NCBI GenBank assembly: GCA_020441385.1
Contig: JAGRMG010000144.1
Coordinates: forward strand, 1-37,380
Direction: 5' to 3'
Origin: Paracoccaceae bacterium
GTDB lineage: Bacteria > Pseudomonadota > Alphaproteobacteria > Rhodobacterales > Rhodobacteraceae
DNA: 37,380 bases
Shown: in pieces, positions 6,454 through 14,455 of the stretch
Layout of the letters: each line of letters opens with the position of its first letter
How positions within the stretch are numbered: position 1 is the stretch's first letter
Notes under the pieces: generated by a model
What the model was told of the DNA's origin: nothing
The model's input: only the letters and a program-made list of their open reading frames with translations
Databases searched by the model: none
Program-made: the position numbers and the translations under genes

Positions 6454-7926
6454 TTGCATTCACAGGCACTCGCCATTTCGCCACAATACGGACGGGCGGC
6501 CACGCATGCCCGCGCGCTGTGGCTCGGTCTTCTGGCCACGCTCTTCGTGCTGGCCCAGGCCGCAATCGCTCTGGCCGCGCCGGACAGTTTTGCGCCGCTG
6601 GCCGAGAAAGTCAGCCCGGCGGTCGTCAACATCACGACCACGACCCTGGTCGAGCGTCGCACCGCGCCGCAGGGCATCGTCCCCGAGGGCTCGCCCTTCG
6701 AGGACTTCTTCCGCGACTTCCAGGATCGCAACGACAACGGCAACCGGCCGCGCCGGTCCAACGCGCTGGGATCGGGATTCGTGATTTCCGAGGACGGGTA
6801 CGTCGTTACCAACAACCATGTGATCGACGGCGCCGACGAGATCTCGATCGAGTTCTTCTCGGGCGAGGAACTGCCCGCCGAGGTGGTCGGCACCGACCCC
6901 AACACCGATATCGCCCTGCTGAAGGTCAAGACCAATGCGCCGTTGCCCTTCGTCTCGTTCGGCGACAGCGACAACGCCAGGGTCGGCGACTGGGTGATGG
7001 CCATGGGCAACCCGCTGGGCCAGGGTTTTTCGGTTTCGGCCGGCATCGTGTCGGCGCGCAACCGCGCGCTCTCGGGCACCTATGACGACTACATCCAGAC
7101 GGACGCCGCCATCAACCGCGGCAACTCGGGCGGACCGCTGTTCAACATGGACGGCGAGGTCGTGGGTGTGAACACCGCGATCCTGTCGCCCAACGGCGGT
7201 TCCATCGGCATCGGGTTCTCGATGGCCTCCAATGTGGTCGGCCGGGTTGTCGATCAGCTCAAGGAATTCGGCGAGACGCGGCGCGGCTGGCTGGGCGTGC
7301 GCATCCAGGACGTGACCGACGACGTGGCCGAGGCGATCGGGCTCGACAAGGTCGCGGGCGCGCTTGTGACCGATGTCCCCGAAGGGCCGTCGAAAGAGGC
7401 CGGACTGAAGGCGGGCGACGTGATCCTGTCCTTTGACGGTGTCGACGTGAAGGATACCCGGGCGCTGGTGCGGCAGGTCGGCAATACTACGGTCGGCAAG
7501 ACGGTGCGCGTGCTGGTTTTCCGCGACGGGCGCACCGAAACGCTCAAGGTGACGCTGGGGCGGCGCGAGGAAGCCGAACGCGCGGTTCCCGCCGCGATGG
7601 GCGGTGACGAGAAGCCCGGCGTGACCGAGAAGGAGGTTCTCGGCCTGACGCTGACGCCGCTGACCGACGAGATGCGTTCGGAAATGGGCCTTTCGGACGA
7701 TCTGGAAGGGCTGATCGTGCTGAACGTGGACGAAAGCACCCAGGCCTTCGAGAAGGGGCTGCGCGCCGGCGATGTGATCACCGAGGCAGGCCAGCAGAAG
7801 GTGACTTCGCTGAGCGACCTGTCCGACCGCATCGACGGGGCGAAGGAGGCCGGGCGCAAATCCCTGCTGCTTCTGGTGCGCCGGGGAGGTGAGCCGCGCT
7901 TTGTCGCGCTGGGGCTGGACGGCTGA
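6454..7926 (+). CDS. degP: Do/DegP-type periplasmic serine protease
   Basis: 490 residues from TTG 6454. It is a periplasmic protease-chaperone that degrades misfolded envelope proteins. A signal peptide (RALWLGLLATLFVLAQAA core) is likely cut after ALA41. The trypsin-like domain carries the triad His122 (TNNHVIDG), Asp152 (NTDIALL) and Ser225 (GNSGGPL). Two PDZ domains follow at about residues 255-345 (GWLGVRIQDV...) and 395-480 (LGLTLTPL...), giving the two-PDZ architecture of DegP/DegQ/MucD rather than DegS. The region before the His is rich in Phe and charged residues (FEDFFRDF), as in the LA loop. It lies directly behind hflKC, grouping inner-membrane and periplasmic quality control, and has its own leader with repeat and hairpin. 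Confidence 0.93.
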   Translation: MHSQALAISPQYGRAATHARALWLGLLATLFVLAQAAIALAAPDSFAPLAEKVSPAVVNITTTTLVERRTAPQGIVPEGSPFEDFFRDFQDRNDNGNRPRRSNALGSGFVISEDGYVVTNNHVIDGADEISIEFFSGEELPAEVVGTDPNTDIALLKVKTNAPLPFVSFGDSDNARVGDWVMAMGNPLGQGFSVSAGIVSARNRALSGTYDDYIQTDAAINRGNSGGPLFNMDGEVVGVNTAILSPNGGSIGIGFSMASNVVGRVVDQLKEFGETRRGWLGVRIQDVTDDVAEAIGLDKVAGALVTDVPEGPSKEAGLKAGDVILSFDGVDVKDTRALVRQVGNTTVGKTVRVLVFRDGRTETLKVTLGRREEAERAVPAAMGGDEKPGVTEKEVLGLTLTPLTDEMRSEMGLSDDLEGLIVLNVDESTQAFEKGLRAGDVITEAGQQKVTSLSDLSDRIDGAKEAGRKSLLLLVRRGGEPRFVALGLDG

Positions 7927-7958
7927 CGCGGAGCACCTGAAACCACCACTCGACGGAT

Positions 7959-7986
7959 GGGCCACGCGCGGCGCGCGTGGCCCTTT
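7959..7986 (+). terminator. Rho-independent terminator after degP
   Basis: GGGCCACGCGC (7959-7969) pairs perfectly with GCGCGTGGCCC (7973-7983) around a three-base loop, and TTT starts at 7984. It lies 33 bp after the degP stop and marks the end of the plus-strand run. The minus strand has no T-run on its side, so it should act mainly on the plus transcript. Confidence 0.8.
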
Positions 7987-8007
7987 CCTTCGCGAACCCC
8001 GTTGCCT

Positions 8008-8682
8008 TCAAACAAGATCCGGATCGGCCAGAACCTGCAAGGCGGCGCGGTCGCGGATCACGACTCCGCCCCTTGTCGCCGCGATCACGCCGGCGCGTTT
8101 CCACATGCCCAGCGTCTTGGAGACCGCCTCGCGGGTGGCGCCGACGAATTCGGCCAGTTCGGCCTGCGACAGGTGCAGTTCGGCCGGCCCGCCGCCAGGG
8201 TCGGCGGTCAGGTACAGAAGCTTGCGCGCCAGGCGGCTCGGCATCGGCAGGAACACCTGTTCGATCAGTTGCCGACTCATCCAGCGCATGCGCTGACCGG
8301 CCAGACGGATCATGTCGGCCGAAAGGTCCGGGTCGTTCCGGATCTCGGCCAGAACATCGGCGTTGCGCACCCGGCAGACCCGGGCCGGGCTTGCCGCGGT
8401 CACGGTGGCGGTGCGCGGGCCGGGATCGAACAGGGCGATCTCGCCGAACACCGCGCCCGGCCCCATCATGTCGAGCGCCAGCTTGCGCCCGTCGCGCGAC
8501 AGGATCGAGAATTCGAGCCTGCCCTCCAGGATGGCAAACAGCGCATCGCCCATGTCGCCCTGTTCGAACACGACCTCGCCGTCGCCGAGTGCGATTTCGT
8601 GTGCCTGTGCGACAAGGACGCGCCGCAACGCATCGGAGGCCTGGGACAGAAAGCCGGTTTCGGGCAGGGTCGTGGTGGTCAT
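8008..8682 (-). CDS. Crp/Fnr family transcriptional regulator
   Basis: 224 residues from ATG 8682; an in-frame upstream start at 8766 would add 28 residues with no domain character, and the shorter form has the usual family length. The N-terminal half is a cyclic-nucleotide-binding-like beta roll (GEVVFEQGDMGDALFAILEGRL, GPGAVFGEIALFDPGPRTATV). Then come the long dimer helix and a helix-turn-helix from about residue 170 (HLSQAELAEFVGATREAVSKTL). The only cysteine is in VCRV, so there is no Fe-S ligand set and it is not an oxygen-sensing FNR/FnrL. PGPRTATV is close to the phosphate-binding cassette (GxxRxATV), so cAMP binding is possible but unproven. The targets are unknown. Confidence 0.88.
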   Translation of the reverse strand: MTTTTLPETGFLSQASDALRRVLVAQAHEIALGDGEVVFEQGDMGDALFAILEGRLEFSILSRDGRKLALDMMGPGAVFGEIALFDPGPRTATVTAASPARVCRVRNADVLAEIRNDPDLSADMIRLAGQRMRWMSRQLIEQVFLPMPSRLARKLLYLTADPGGGPAELHLSQAELAEFVGATREAVSKTLGMWKRAGVIAATRGGVVIRDRAALQVLADPDLV

Positions 8683-8779
8683 GACGGGGCCGGTCTGCTG
8701 GTCCGGGCCACCATAGGACGCAGACCGTGGCTTGAAAACAGCTTTTGCGCGCATGAGGGTGCGCAAGATCGCGCCCTTG

Positions 8780-9403
8780 TCAGCCGTCCTTGCCCGGCGG
8801 GTCGATCATGTAGTGCTGCAATTGCACCACCTGCCACCACAGGAAGGCGAACAGCGCGATCGGAAAGCCGAAGGTCTCGATCTTGACCCAGGTATCGTCG
8901 GACATGGTGCGCCACACGACCTCGTTGGCCCCGGCCAGCACCACGAAACCCAGACACAGGCGGCGGGTCAGGATCATCCAGCCGGCTTCCTGCATCGGCA
9001 GCATCTCGGCCATGACATAGGCCAGGTAGGACCGGCCCTGCAACAGCCCGACGCCCAGGATGCCGGCGAAGACGCCATAGACGATCGAGGTCTTCATCTT
9101 GAAGAACCGTTCGTCGTTGAACCACGCGGTCAGCCCGCCGAAGAAGATCACCATGAAGGCGGTGAAGACCTGAAGCCGGCTGATATGGCCGGTCAGCCGC
9201 CATAACACCGCCATCGCCCCGAGCATGATGGGAACGAACACGATGGTGGCGACGATGAAGCCCGAATAGTCGGTGCCGTTCCAGTGATAGCTGTTGTCGC
9301 GGATCACCATGTAGATGCCGAAGAAGGCCAGCGGCGGGCCCAGTTCCAGCACCTGTTTCAGGATCGGGTTGATCGGTTTGTGCTTTGCCATGGTACCTGC
9401 CAT
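8780..9403 (-). CDS. yciB: Inner-membrane-spanning protein YciB (septation protein A family)
   Basis: 207 residues. ATG 9403 immediately follows the stop of the upstream EamA gene (TAG-ATG) with GGAAGGG before it; ATG 9391 is a possible alternative. It shows the YciB/IspZ pattern: LELGPPLAFFGIYM first helix, further helices around FIVATIVFVPIMLGAMAVLW, VFTAFMVIFFGGLTAWFNDERFFKMKTSIVYGVFA with the conserved F-x-DE-x-FxKxKPT-like signature, then NEVVWR and FGFPIALFAFLWWQ. The family is linked to envelope integrity and septation, with the exact activity unresolved. It is translationally coupled to the EamA transporter and lies in one direction with ftsY. Confidence 0.92.
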   Translation of the reverse strand: MAGTMAKHKPINPILKQVLELGPPLAFFGIYMVIRDNSYHWNGTDYSGFIVATIVFVPIMLGAMAVLWRLTGHISRLQVFTAFMVIFFGGLTAWFNDERFFKMKTSIVYGVFAGILGVGLLQGRSYLAYVMAEMLPMQEAGWMILTRRLCLGFVVLAGANEVVWRTMSDDTWVKIETFGFPIALFAFLWWQVVQLQHYMIDPPGKDG

Positions 9404-10315
9404 CTATGCCCTTCCGCCGCCCATCTCAACCACGACCGCGCCGGCCGCGATCAGCGCCATCAGCGCGATGCGGCGCGGGCCCACGGTTTCCTTCAGCACC
9501 AGCCAGCCGATCAGCGCGGCGAACACGGTCGAGGTTTCACGCAATACCGCCGCTTCGCCGACCTTGTCCAGCCGCGTCGCCAGCATGACCGCGCCGAAAC
9601 TGCCGAACGCCACCAGCCCGCCGATCACGCCGCGCGCCAGCAGCGGCCCCGGCGCGGGGCGGTAGGCCATGTTGCGCCAGCGCAGATAGGCCACGGGCGG
9701 CATGGCAAGGCCGTCGATCATGAAGAACCAGGCCAGAAAGGTGAACGGGTCGCCGGTGGCGCGGATGCCATAGGCGTCCCACGTCGTGTAGAGCGCCACG
9801 AACAGGCCCGTGACCACCGCCAGCCCAAGCGCCAGGTGCAGCGTGTCGCGGGCCGTTTCGAGAAACACCAGGTTGTAGGCCGCAAGCCCGAAGATGCCGG
9901 TCAGCAGGATGGCCACGCCCAGCCACTGAACCGGCGTGAACAGCTCTCCGAACAGCAGCCAGGCGCCGATCACGGCAAACAAGGGGCCGGTGCCGCGCAC
10001 CACCGGATAGACCACGGTGTAGGACCCCTTGGTATAGGCGGTGGCCTGGAGGATCTTGTAGACGACGTGGATCGCCCAGGCACAGGCGAAGATCGGCCAC
10101 ATGTGCGGCTCGGGCCAGGGCACCACGAACAGCGCGAAGGGGGCCGCCATCAGCCCGTAGGAGGCATCGATCGCGCCGCGCGAAAGCCATGGGTCGTGGC
10201 GCCCCTTCTGGAGCGCGCCGAACACCGCGTGCAGGAAGGCGGCGGCCATGGCCAGCCAGAGCGCGGCGGCATGTCCCGCGGCGGTGCCCTCGAGCGAAAT
10301 CAGCCAGTCGCTCAT
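9404..10315 (-). CDS. EamA (DMT superfamily) permease
   Basis: 303 residues from ATG 10315 with about ten hydrophobic helices in two repeats of five, the EamA arrangement. The second half has the typical signature GEAAVLRETSTVFAALIGWLVLKETVGPRRIALMALIAAGA. The first repeat contains VVYPVVRGTGPLFAVIGAWLLFGE, the equivalent segment. It is an inner-membrane carrier for a small metabolite; the substrate cannot be predicted. It is 87 bp downstream of ftsY, the gap holding an intergenic repeat, and its stop touches the yciB start. Confidence 0.88.
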   Translation of the reverse strand: MSDWLISLEGTAAGHAAALWLAMAAAFLHAVFGALQKGRHDPWLSRGAIDASYGLMAAPFALFVVPWPEPHMWPIFACAWAIHVVYKILQATAYTKGSYTVVYPVVRGTGPLFAVIGAWLLFGELFTPVQWLGVAILLTGIFGLAAYNLVFLETARDTLHLALGLAVVTGLFVALYTTWDAYGIRATGDPFTFLAWFFMIDGLAMPPVAYLRWRNMAYRPAPGPLLARGVIGGLVAFGSFGAVMLATRLDKVGEAAVLRETSTVFAALIGWLVLKETVGPRRIALMALIAAGAVVVEMGGGRA

Positions 10316-10322
10316 GCCGCGG

Positions 10323-10380
10323 CCCCCGGGGGTTTTCCACCCCCGGACCCCCGGAGGATATTTTCGGTCAGAAGATGAGG
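10323..10380. repeat. Intergenic GC-hairpin repeat with ATATTTTC...AGAAGA tail
   Basis: A 7-bp hairpin (CCGGGGG, seven-base loop, CCCCCGG; 10326-10346) is followed by ACCCCCGGAGGATATTTTC and GGTCAGAAGA. From general knowledge, very similar elements (CCCCCGGAGTATTTTT plus an A/G-rich tail) occur in many copies between genes in Rhodobacteraceae. A decayed copy of the tail occurs at 14890-14912. It sits between ftsY and the EamA gene. Confidence 0.6.
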
Positions 10381-10402
10381 GATGGGCGGCTGCCCGGTCA
10401 TG

Positions 10403-11635
10403 TCAGGCTGCAAGCCCGGTCAGGGCGGCGGCGAATTCGTCGGGATCGAAGGCGGCCAGATCGTCGATCTGTTCACCCAGGCCGATGGCGTGGATCGGCA
10501 GGCCGAAGCGGTCGGCGAGCGCCACCAGGATGCCGCCCTTGGCGGTGCCGTCGAGCTTGGTCATCACCAGCCCCGAGACGTCCGATATCTTCAGGAAGGT
10601 CTCGACCTGGCTCAGCGCGTTCTGGCCGGTGGTGGCATCGAGCACCAGCAGCGTGTTGTGCGGCGCGCCCGGATCCTTCTTGCGGATCACGCGCACGATC
10701 TTGGCCAGTTCCTCCATCAGGTCGGCGCGGTTCTGCAGGCGCCCGGCGGTGTCGATCAGCAAGAGGTCGGCGCCCTCGGCTTCGGCCCGGGTCATGGCGT
10801 CGTAGGCCAGGCTGGCCGGGTCGGAGCCCTGCGGCGCGCGCATCACCGGCACGCCGGCGCGGTCGCCCCAGACCTGGAGCTGTTCCACCGCCGCGGCGCG
10901 GAAGGTGTCGCCGGCGGCGATCACCACCGACTTTCCCGCCGCCTTGAACTGGCTTGCCAGCTTGCCGATGGTCGTGGTCTTGCCCGAGCCGTTGACGCCC
11001 ACCACCAGCACGACCTGCGGGCGTTTGGCATAGATCGGCAGCGGCCTGGCCACCGGTTCCATGATGCGGGCGATCTCGGCCGCCAGGAGGTGCTTGATCT
11101 CGTCGCTGGACAGTTTCTTTCCGAACCGGCCCTCGGCCATGTTGGCGGTCACGCGCAGCGCCGTGTCGACCCCCATGTCGGCGGAAATCAGCAGATCCTC
11201 GAGCTGTTCCAGCATGTCGTCGTCCAGCGTGCGGCGCAGCACCGGGCGCGCGTCGCGCCGGCCCAGCAGGCGGCCCAGCAGGCCGCTGCCCGGGCCTTGC
11301 GTTTCCGGCGGCGGAACCGGTTCCTCGAGCGGCGCCGGGGCTGGTTGCGGATCGTCCGGCGCGGGGCCGGGTTCGGGCGGAGGCGGCGGTTCCTCGGCGG
11401 GGGGCGTCGGACGGGGTTCCTCTGGCGGGGCCGAGGGTTCGGAGGGTGCGGGTTGCGGTTCCGGTATGGTCCGGGGGTCGGGAGCGGGTTGGGGCCGCGG
11501 CTGCGCCGGTGTGGGATCGGGCGGCGCGGGATCGGGTTCTTCGATACCGCCATCCTCGACGATCGCGTCCAGACCCTGTTCGATCTTCGACGAGGACTTG
11601 AACAGCCGGTCCCTGAGTTTCGTGAAAAACGCCAT
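10403..11635 (-). CDS. ftsY: Signal recognition particle receptor FtsY
   Basis: 410 residues from ATG 11635 with AACGGAGG upstream. FtsY docks SRP-ribosome complexes at the inner membrane for co-translational insertion. The NG GTPase domain fills the C-terminal 290 residues: GVNGSGKTTT (213-222), DTFRAAAVEQL, LLIDTAGRLQN, the TKLDGTAKGG motif and the closing GEQIDDLAAFDPDEF. The N-terminal A domain (about residues 32-117) is unusual in being mostly Pro, Glu and Ala (PAQPRPQPAPDPRTIPEPQP and similar) rather than a plain acidic region. A short amphipathic N-terminus (MAFFTKLRDRLFKSSSKI) could bind membrane lipid. Confidence 0.96.
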   Translation of the reverse strand: MAFFTKLRDRLFKSSSKIEQGLDAIVEDGGIEEPDPAPPDPTPAQPRPQPAPDPRTIPEPQPAPSEPSAPPEEPRPTPPAEEPPPPPEPGPAPDDPQPAPAPLEEPVPPPETQGPGSGLLGRLLGRRDARPVLRRTLDDDMLEQLEDLLISADMGVDTALRVTANMAEGRFGKKLSSDEIKHLLAAEIARIMEPVARPLPIYAKRPQVVLVVGVNGSGKTTTIGKLASQFKAAGKSVVIAAGDTFRAAAVEQLQVWGDRAGVPVMRAPQGSDPASLAYDAMTRAEAEGADLLLIDTAGRLQNRADLMEELAKIVRVIRKKDPGAPHNTLLVLDATTGQNALSQVETFLKISDVSGLVMTKLDGTAKGGILVALADRFGLPIHAIGLGEQIDDLAAFDPDEFAAALTGLAA

Positions 11636-11761
11636 CTGCGCCTCCGTTGCTTTCCCTTCACCTAGTCCAGCATGGCCGCGGATGGAAGGGCGGGCGGCAT
11701 TCCCGCGCGCGATTCCCGGCGGTCATTGTCGCCGGTTCCGGCTGCGGATAGGCTCGCGCGC

Positions 11762-12505
11762 ATGACATCGGATTGCCCGCCCGAACTGATTGCCGAACTG
11801 GCCGCGCATGCGAGGGCCGCGGGCGCGGATGCGCCGCGCATCGAGCGTCTGGACCTCGCCGGGCGGGTATTCTGGGTCAAGCGGGTGGAGCGGCCCGGCC
11901 TGCGGATGCGGCTGCAGAAGGGCGAGCCACGCCGCGCGTTCGAGGCCGAGCGCCAGGCCCTGCGGGTTCTGTATGCCGCCGGTGCGCCGGTGCCTCCGGT
12001 TTGTGCCGAGGGGCCGGATTTTTTCGTCACCCCCGATTGCGGGCGCATCGTGGCGATGATTCAGCGGCTGAGCGGCGATCGGGCCGAGCGCGCGGCGGCG
12101 CTGCGCGAGGCCGGGCGCGCGCTGGGCCGTCTGCACGCGCTGGGGTTCAGCCACGGCCGGCCCAGCCCCAAGGACATGTGCATGCAGGACGGTCGCGTGA
12201 CGCTGGTCGATTTCGAGAATTTCCGGCCGCGGCTGAACACTCCCGAGGGCCATGCCCGCGATCTCGTCGTGTTCGTCTTCAATGTGCTGGTCAATGCGCC
12301 CGACGATGCCCCGGAGGTGCGCGATGCGCTGGCCGGCCATGGCGAGACGGCACCGCCCGAAATCTGGCCGCTTGCGCGGGCCTGGTGCCGGCGCATGGCC
12401 TGGGCGGGCTGGCTGACATGGCCGGTGCGCCGGCTCAGCGGCACCGGCCGCGCGCGGGAGTTCAAGGCCGTTCCGCGCACGCTGGCGCTGTTTGGCGAGG
12501 GCTGA
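11762..12505 (+). CDS. Kdo/InaA-like kinase-fold protein with altered catalytic loop
   Basis: 247 residues from ATG 11762; an upstream in-frame start at 11672 only adds a low-complexity extension. The sequence follows a lipopolysaccharide-kinase (KdkA/InaA/RIO-like) fold: beta-strand lysine in VFWVKR (Lys40), glutamate helix (RRAFEAERQAL, Glu61/63), hinge region, a helix ending ALGRLHALGFSHG, a loop HGRPSPKDM (131-139) and a metal-binding VDFENF (Asp150). Such enzymes phosphorylate lipid A or core sugars, or proteins. The oddity is that the Asp expected after HG is Arg133 and the usual Asn is Asp138. Whether it is active is open. It is divergent from ftsY and convergent with the lysoplasmalogenase gene (7-bp gap). 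Confidence 0.6.
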   Translation: MTSDCPPELIAELAAHARAAGADAPRIERLDLAGRVFWVKRVERPGLRMRLQKGEPRRAFEAERQALRVLYAAGAPVPPVCAEGPDFFVTPDCGRIVAMIQRLSGDRAERAAALREAGRALGRLHALGFSHGRPSPKDMCMQDGRVTLVDFENFRPRLNTPEGHARDLVVFVFNVLVNAPDDAPEVRDALAGHGETAPPEIWPLARAWCRRMAWAGWLTWPVRRLSGTGRAREFKAVPRTLALFGEG

Positions 12506-12512
12506 GTGTGGT

Positions 12513-13172
12513 TTAGGTGAAGGCGGCCAGGAATCCGGCCTGCGCCCCCCAGTAGAGCGGCCAGACCGCGTATGGCGCGATGCGGCGCGCCGGGTGGCCG
12601 GCCGGCAGCATGAACCTGTCGATGGCCAGAACCAGATCCGACGCGATGAAGGCCAGCGCGGCGGGAAAAGCCAGCGCCAGGGAGCCGGCGGCAGGCAGGG
12701 CCAGCGCGGCGATTCCCATGCCGAGGATGATCGGCACATAGGCCAGGACCGGGCCGCGCAGCGCGCCCGCCCGAGGCGCAAGCATCGCGGCCACGACGAT
12801 GCCGAACCCCGCCAGCGCCGCGCCAATCCAGAGTTGCGGCGCCTGCGCCAGTGCTTGCGGATCGGCGGCCGGATGCGTCAGGAACAGGGCCGCATAGATC
12901 AGGTGCCCGGCGGCGAAGGCGCCGATGCCGGCCATGAAGGCCCTGTCGCCCGGGCGCGACAGGAACCAGTCGCCGAGCGCGCACAGCGCCAGCGCCGGGG
13001 CCAGCAGGGGCGGCGCCTGCGCCAGCAGCGCGGCCAGCGCCAGAAGCGCCACCGATGCGGTCTTGACGATCGAGCGCGCGAGGCCCGGTGCCCGGCCGGT
13101 CAACGCCAGGTAGGCCAGCGCGCAAAGCCCGGCGAGCAGCAGGCAGAGAGTTTCGATCATGGGGCCGGGCAT
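12513..13172 (-). CDS. YhhN/TMEM86 family lysoplasmalogenase-like membrane protein
   Basis: 219 residues from ATG 13172 (CGAGGTG upstream; ATG 13160 is an alternative). About eight hydrophobic helices with the YhhN/TMEM86 signature: LGDWFLSRPGDRAFMAGIGAFAAGHLIY in the first half, YVPIILGMG in the middle and FIASDLVLAIDRF near the end. Members of the family in animals and some bacteria hydrolyse the vinyl-ether bond of lysoplasmalogens; the bacterial substrate here is uncertain. The conserved Asp residues (GDWF, SDLVLA) that the family uses are present. It shares a divergent intergenic region with an AlkB-type hydroxylase, another membrane lipid enzyme. Confidence 0.85.
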   Translation of the reverse strand: MPGPMIETLCLLLAGLCALAYLALTGRAPGLARSIVKTASVALLALAALLAQAPPLLAPALALCALGDWFLSRPGDRAFMAGIGAFAAGHLIYAALFLTHPAADPQALAQAPQLWIGAALAGFGIVVAAMLAPRAGALRGPVLAYVPIILGMGIAALALPAAGSLALAFPAALAFIASDLVLAIDRFMLPAGHPARRIAPYAVWPLYWGAQAGFLAAFT

Positions 13173-13248
13173 GGGGTTGCACCTCGTTTCGCGCCATGGT
13201 GACGGCCCGCCCGGGTCGCGTCAAAGCTGACGTCGCGCAAGCGCGGGT

Positions 13249-13277
13249 TTGACAGCGGCGCGCGCTGTGCCGATGCT
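13249..13277 (+). promoter_or_regulatory. Possible promoter of the AlkB-type gene
   Basis: A perfect TTGACA (13249-13254) is followed after 17 bp by GATGCT (13272-13277), a weak -10. The expected start near 13284 gives a leader of about 20 nt. The AAGGAGAT ribosome site lies downstream. Confidence 0.4.
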
Positions 13278-13303
13278 GGCGGCGCCAAGGAGATCGCCCG
13301 CCC

Positions 13304-14395
13304 ATGATCCGGTTCGCGCTGGCCAGCCTGGCCCTTGTCGCCCTGCTTGCCGCGGCCTGTCTGGCCGGAGGCGTCTGGCCCGTGGCGGCACTGGTTTATG
13401 TGACCTTGTTCGTGGCGCTCATCGACCGGCTGGCGGCCCGGCCGGCGGCGGCCCGGGAGGGCGCGGGGGCGGAAAGGTTCGCGCGCGCCCTGACCGCGGC
13501 GCTCGCGCTGGCGCATGTCCTCCTGCTGGGCCTCGGGGTTTGGGCGGTGGCGCGCGCGCCCTGGCTGGGGCCGGGACAGGCGGGTTGTCTGGCCGTGGCG
13601 CTGGGGCTGTTCATGGGGCAGGTATCGCACCCCGTCGCGCATGAGTTGATCCATGCCCGGGCGCGCCGGCTCCGGCGGCTGGGGGCGGCGATCTATGTCT
13701 CGCTGCTGTTCGGGCATCACGTATCGGCGCATCTTCGGGTTCATCATGTGCATGTGGCAAGCGCGCGCGATCCCAACTCGGCGGCGCTCGGGGTCGGCTT
13801 CTACCGGTTCTGGCCGCGCGCCTGGGCGGGCTCGTTCATGGCCGGTCTGCGGGCCGAGACCGCCGCGCGCAGACGGGCCGGAGGGCGGCGGCGCGGGCTG
13901 CATCCCTACCTAGGCTATTGCGCTGGCGCGGCGCTGGTGCTGGCCGTGGCGGGCGTCCTTGCGGGACTGCGCGGCGTTGCGGTCTATCTGGGACTTTGCG
14001 CCTATGCGCAGATGCAGATCCTGCTGGCCGATTACGTCCAGCATTACGGGTTGCGCCGGCATATGGGTGGCGATGGCCGGCCCGAACCGGTCGGGGCGCG
14101 GCATGGCTGGAACGCGCCGCACCGCTGTTCCTCGGCGCTGATGCTGAACGCGCCGCGCCATTCCGATCACCATTGCAACCCCGCGCGCGCATTTCCGGCG
14201 CTGCGGCTGGATCCGGCGAGGATGCCGATGCTGCCGCATGCGTTGCCGGTCATGGCGGCCGCGGCGCTGGTGCCACCGCTCTGGCGGCGCATGATGGACG
14301 GGCGCGCCCGGCGCTGGAGCGGGGCGGATGGTGGCGCACGGGGCCTGCCGCATCCGGCCGCCTTCGCCCGGCCGGCCGAAGGCGGCAGGCCATAG
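13304..14395 (+). CDS. AlkB-type membrane non-haem di-iron monooxygenase (alkane hydroxylase-like)
   Basis: 363 residues from ATG 13304 with AAGGAGAT upstream. All histidine boxes of the AlkB group are present in order: HELIH (113-117), HLRVHH (143-148), the DYVQHYGL motif (His247), and APRHSDHH (286-290). The second box continues VHVASARDPNSAALGVGFYRFWPR, the stretch that separates AlkB hydroxylases from fatty-acid desaturases. About six membrane helices flank the boxes. The family uses O2 and electrons from rubredoxin to hydroxylate terminal methyl groups. No rubredoxin or rubredoxin reductase is visible nearby, and the Glu usually preceding box 2 is Ala142. The substrate may be an alkane, a fatty acyl chain or another lipid. 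Confidence 0.82.
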   Translation: MIRFALASLALVALLAAACLAGGVWPVAALVYVTLFVALIDRLAARPAAAREGAGAERFARALTAALALAHVLLLGLGVWAVARAPWLGPGQAGCLAVALGLFMGQVSHPVAHELIHARARRLRRLGAAIYVSLLFGHHVSAHLRVHHVHVASARDPNSAALGVGFYRFWPRAWAGSFMAGLRAETAARRRAGGRRRGLHPYLGYCAGAALVLAVAGVLAGLRGVAVYLGLCAYAQMQILLADYVQHYGLRRHMGGDGRPEPVGARHGWNAPHRCSSALMLNAPRHSDHHCNPARAFPALRLDPARMPMLPHALPVMAAAALVPPLWRRMMDGRARRWSGADGGARGLPHPAAFARPAEGGRP

Positions 14396-14455
14396 ATTTC
14401 GGGTGCGCCGGAACGCGCGGTGGCGCGCGCCGGGGCGATCTGGCAGACTTGCGCC

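Noticed and set aside
8008-8766. FNR-type oxygen sensor
   Set aside because: The protein has a single cysteine and no N-terminal cysteine cluster, so it cannot hold the FNR iron-sulfur cluster.
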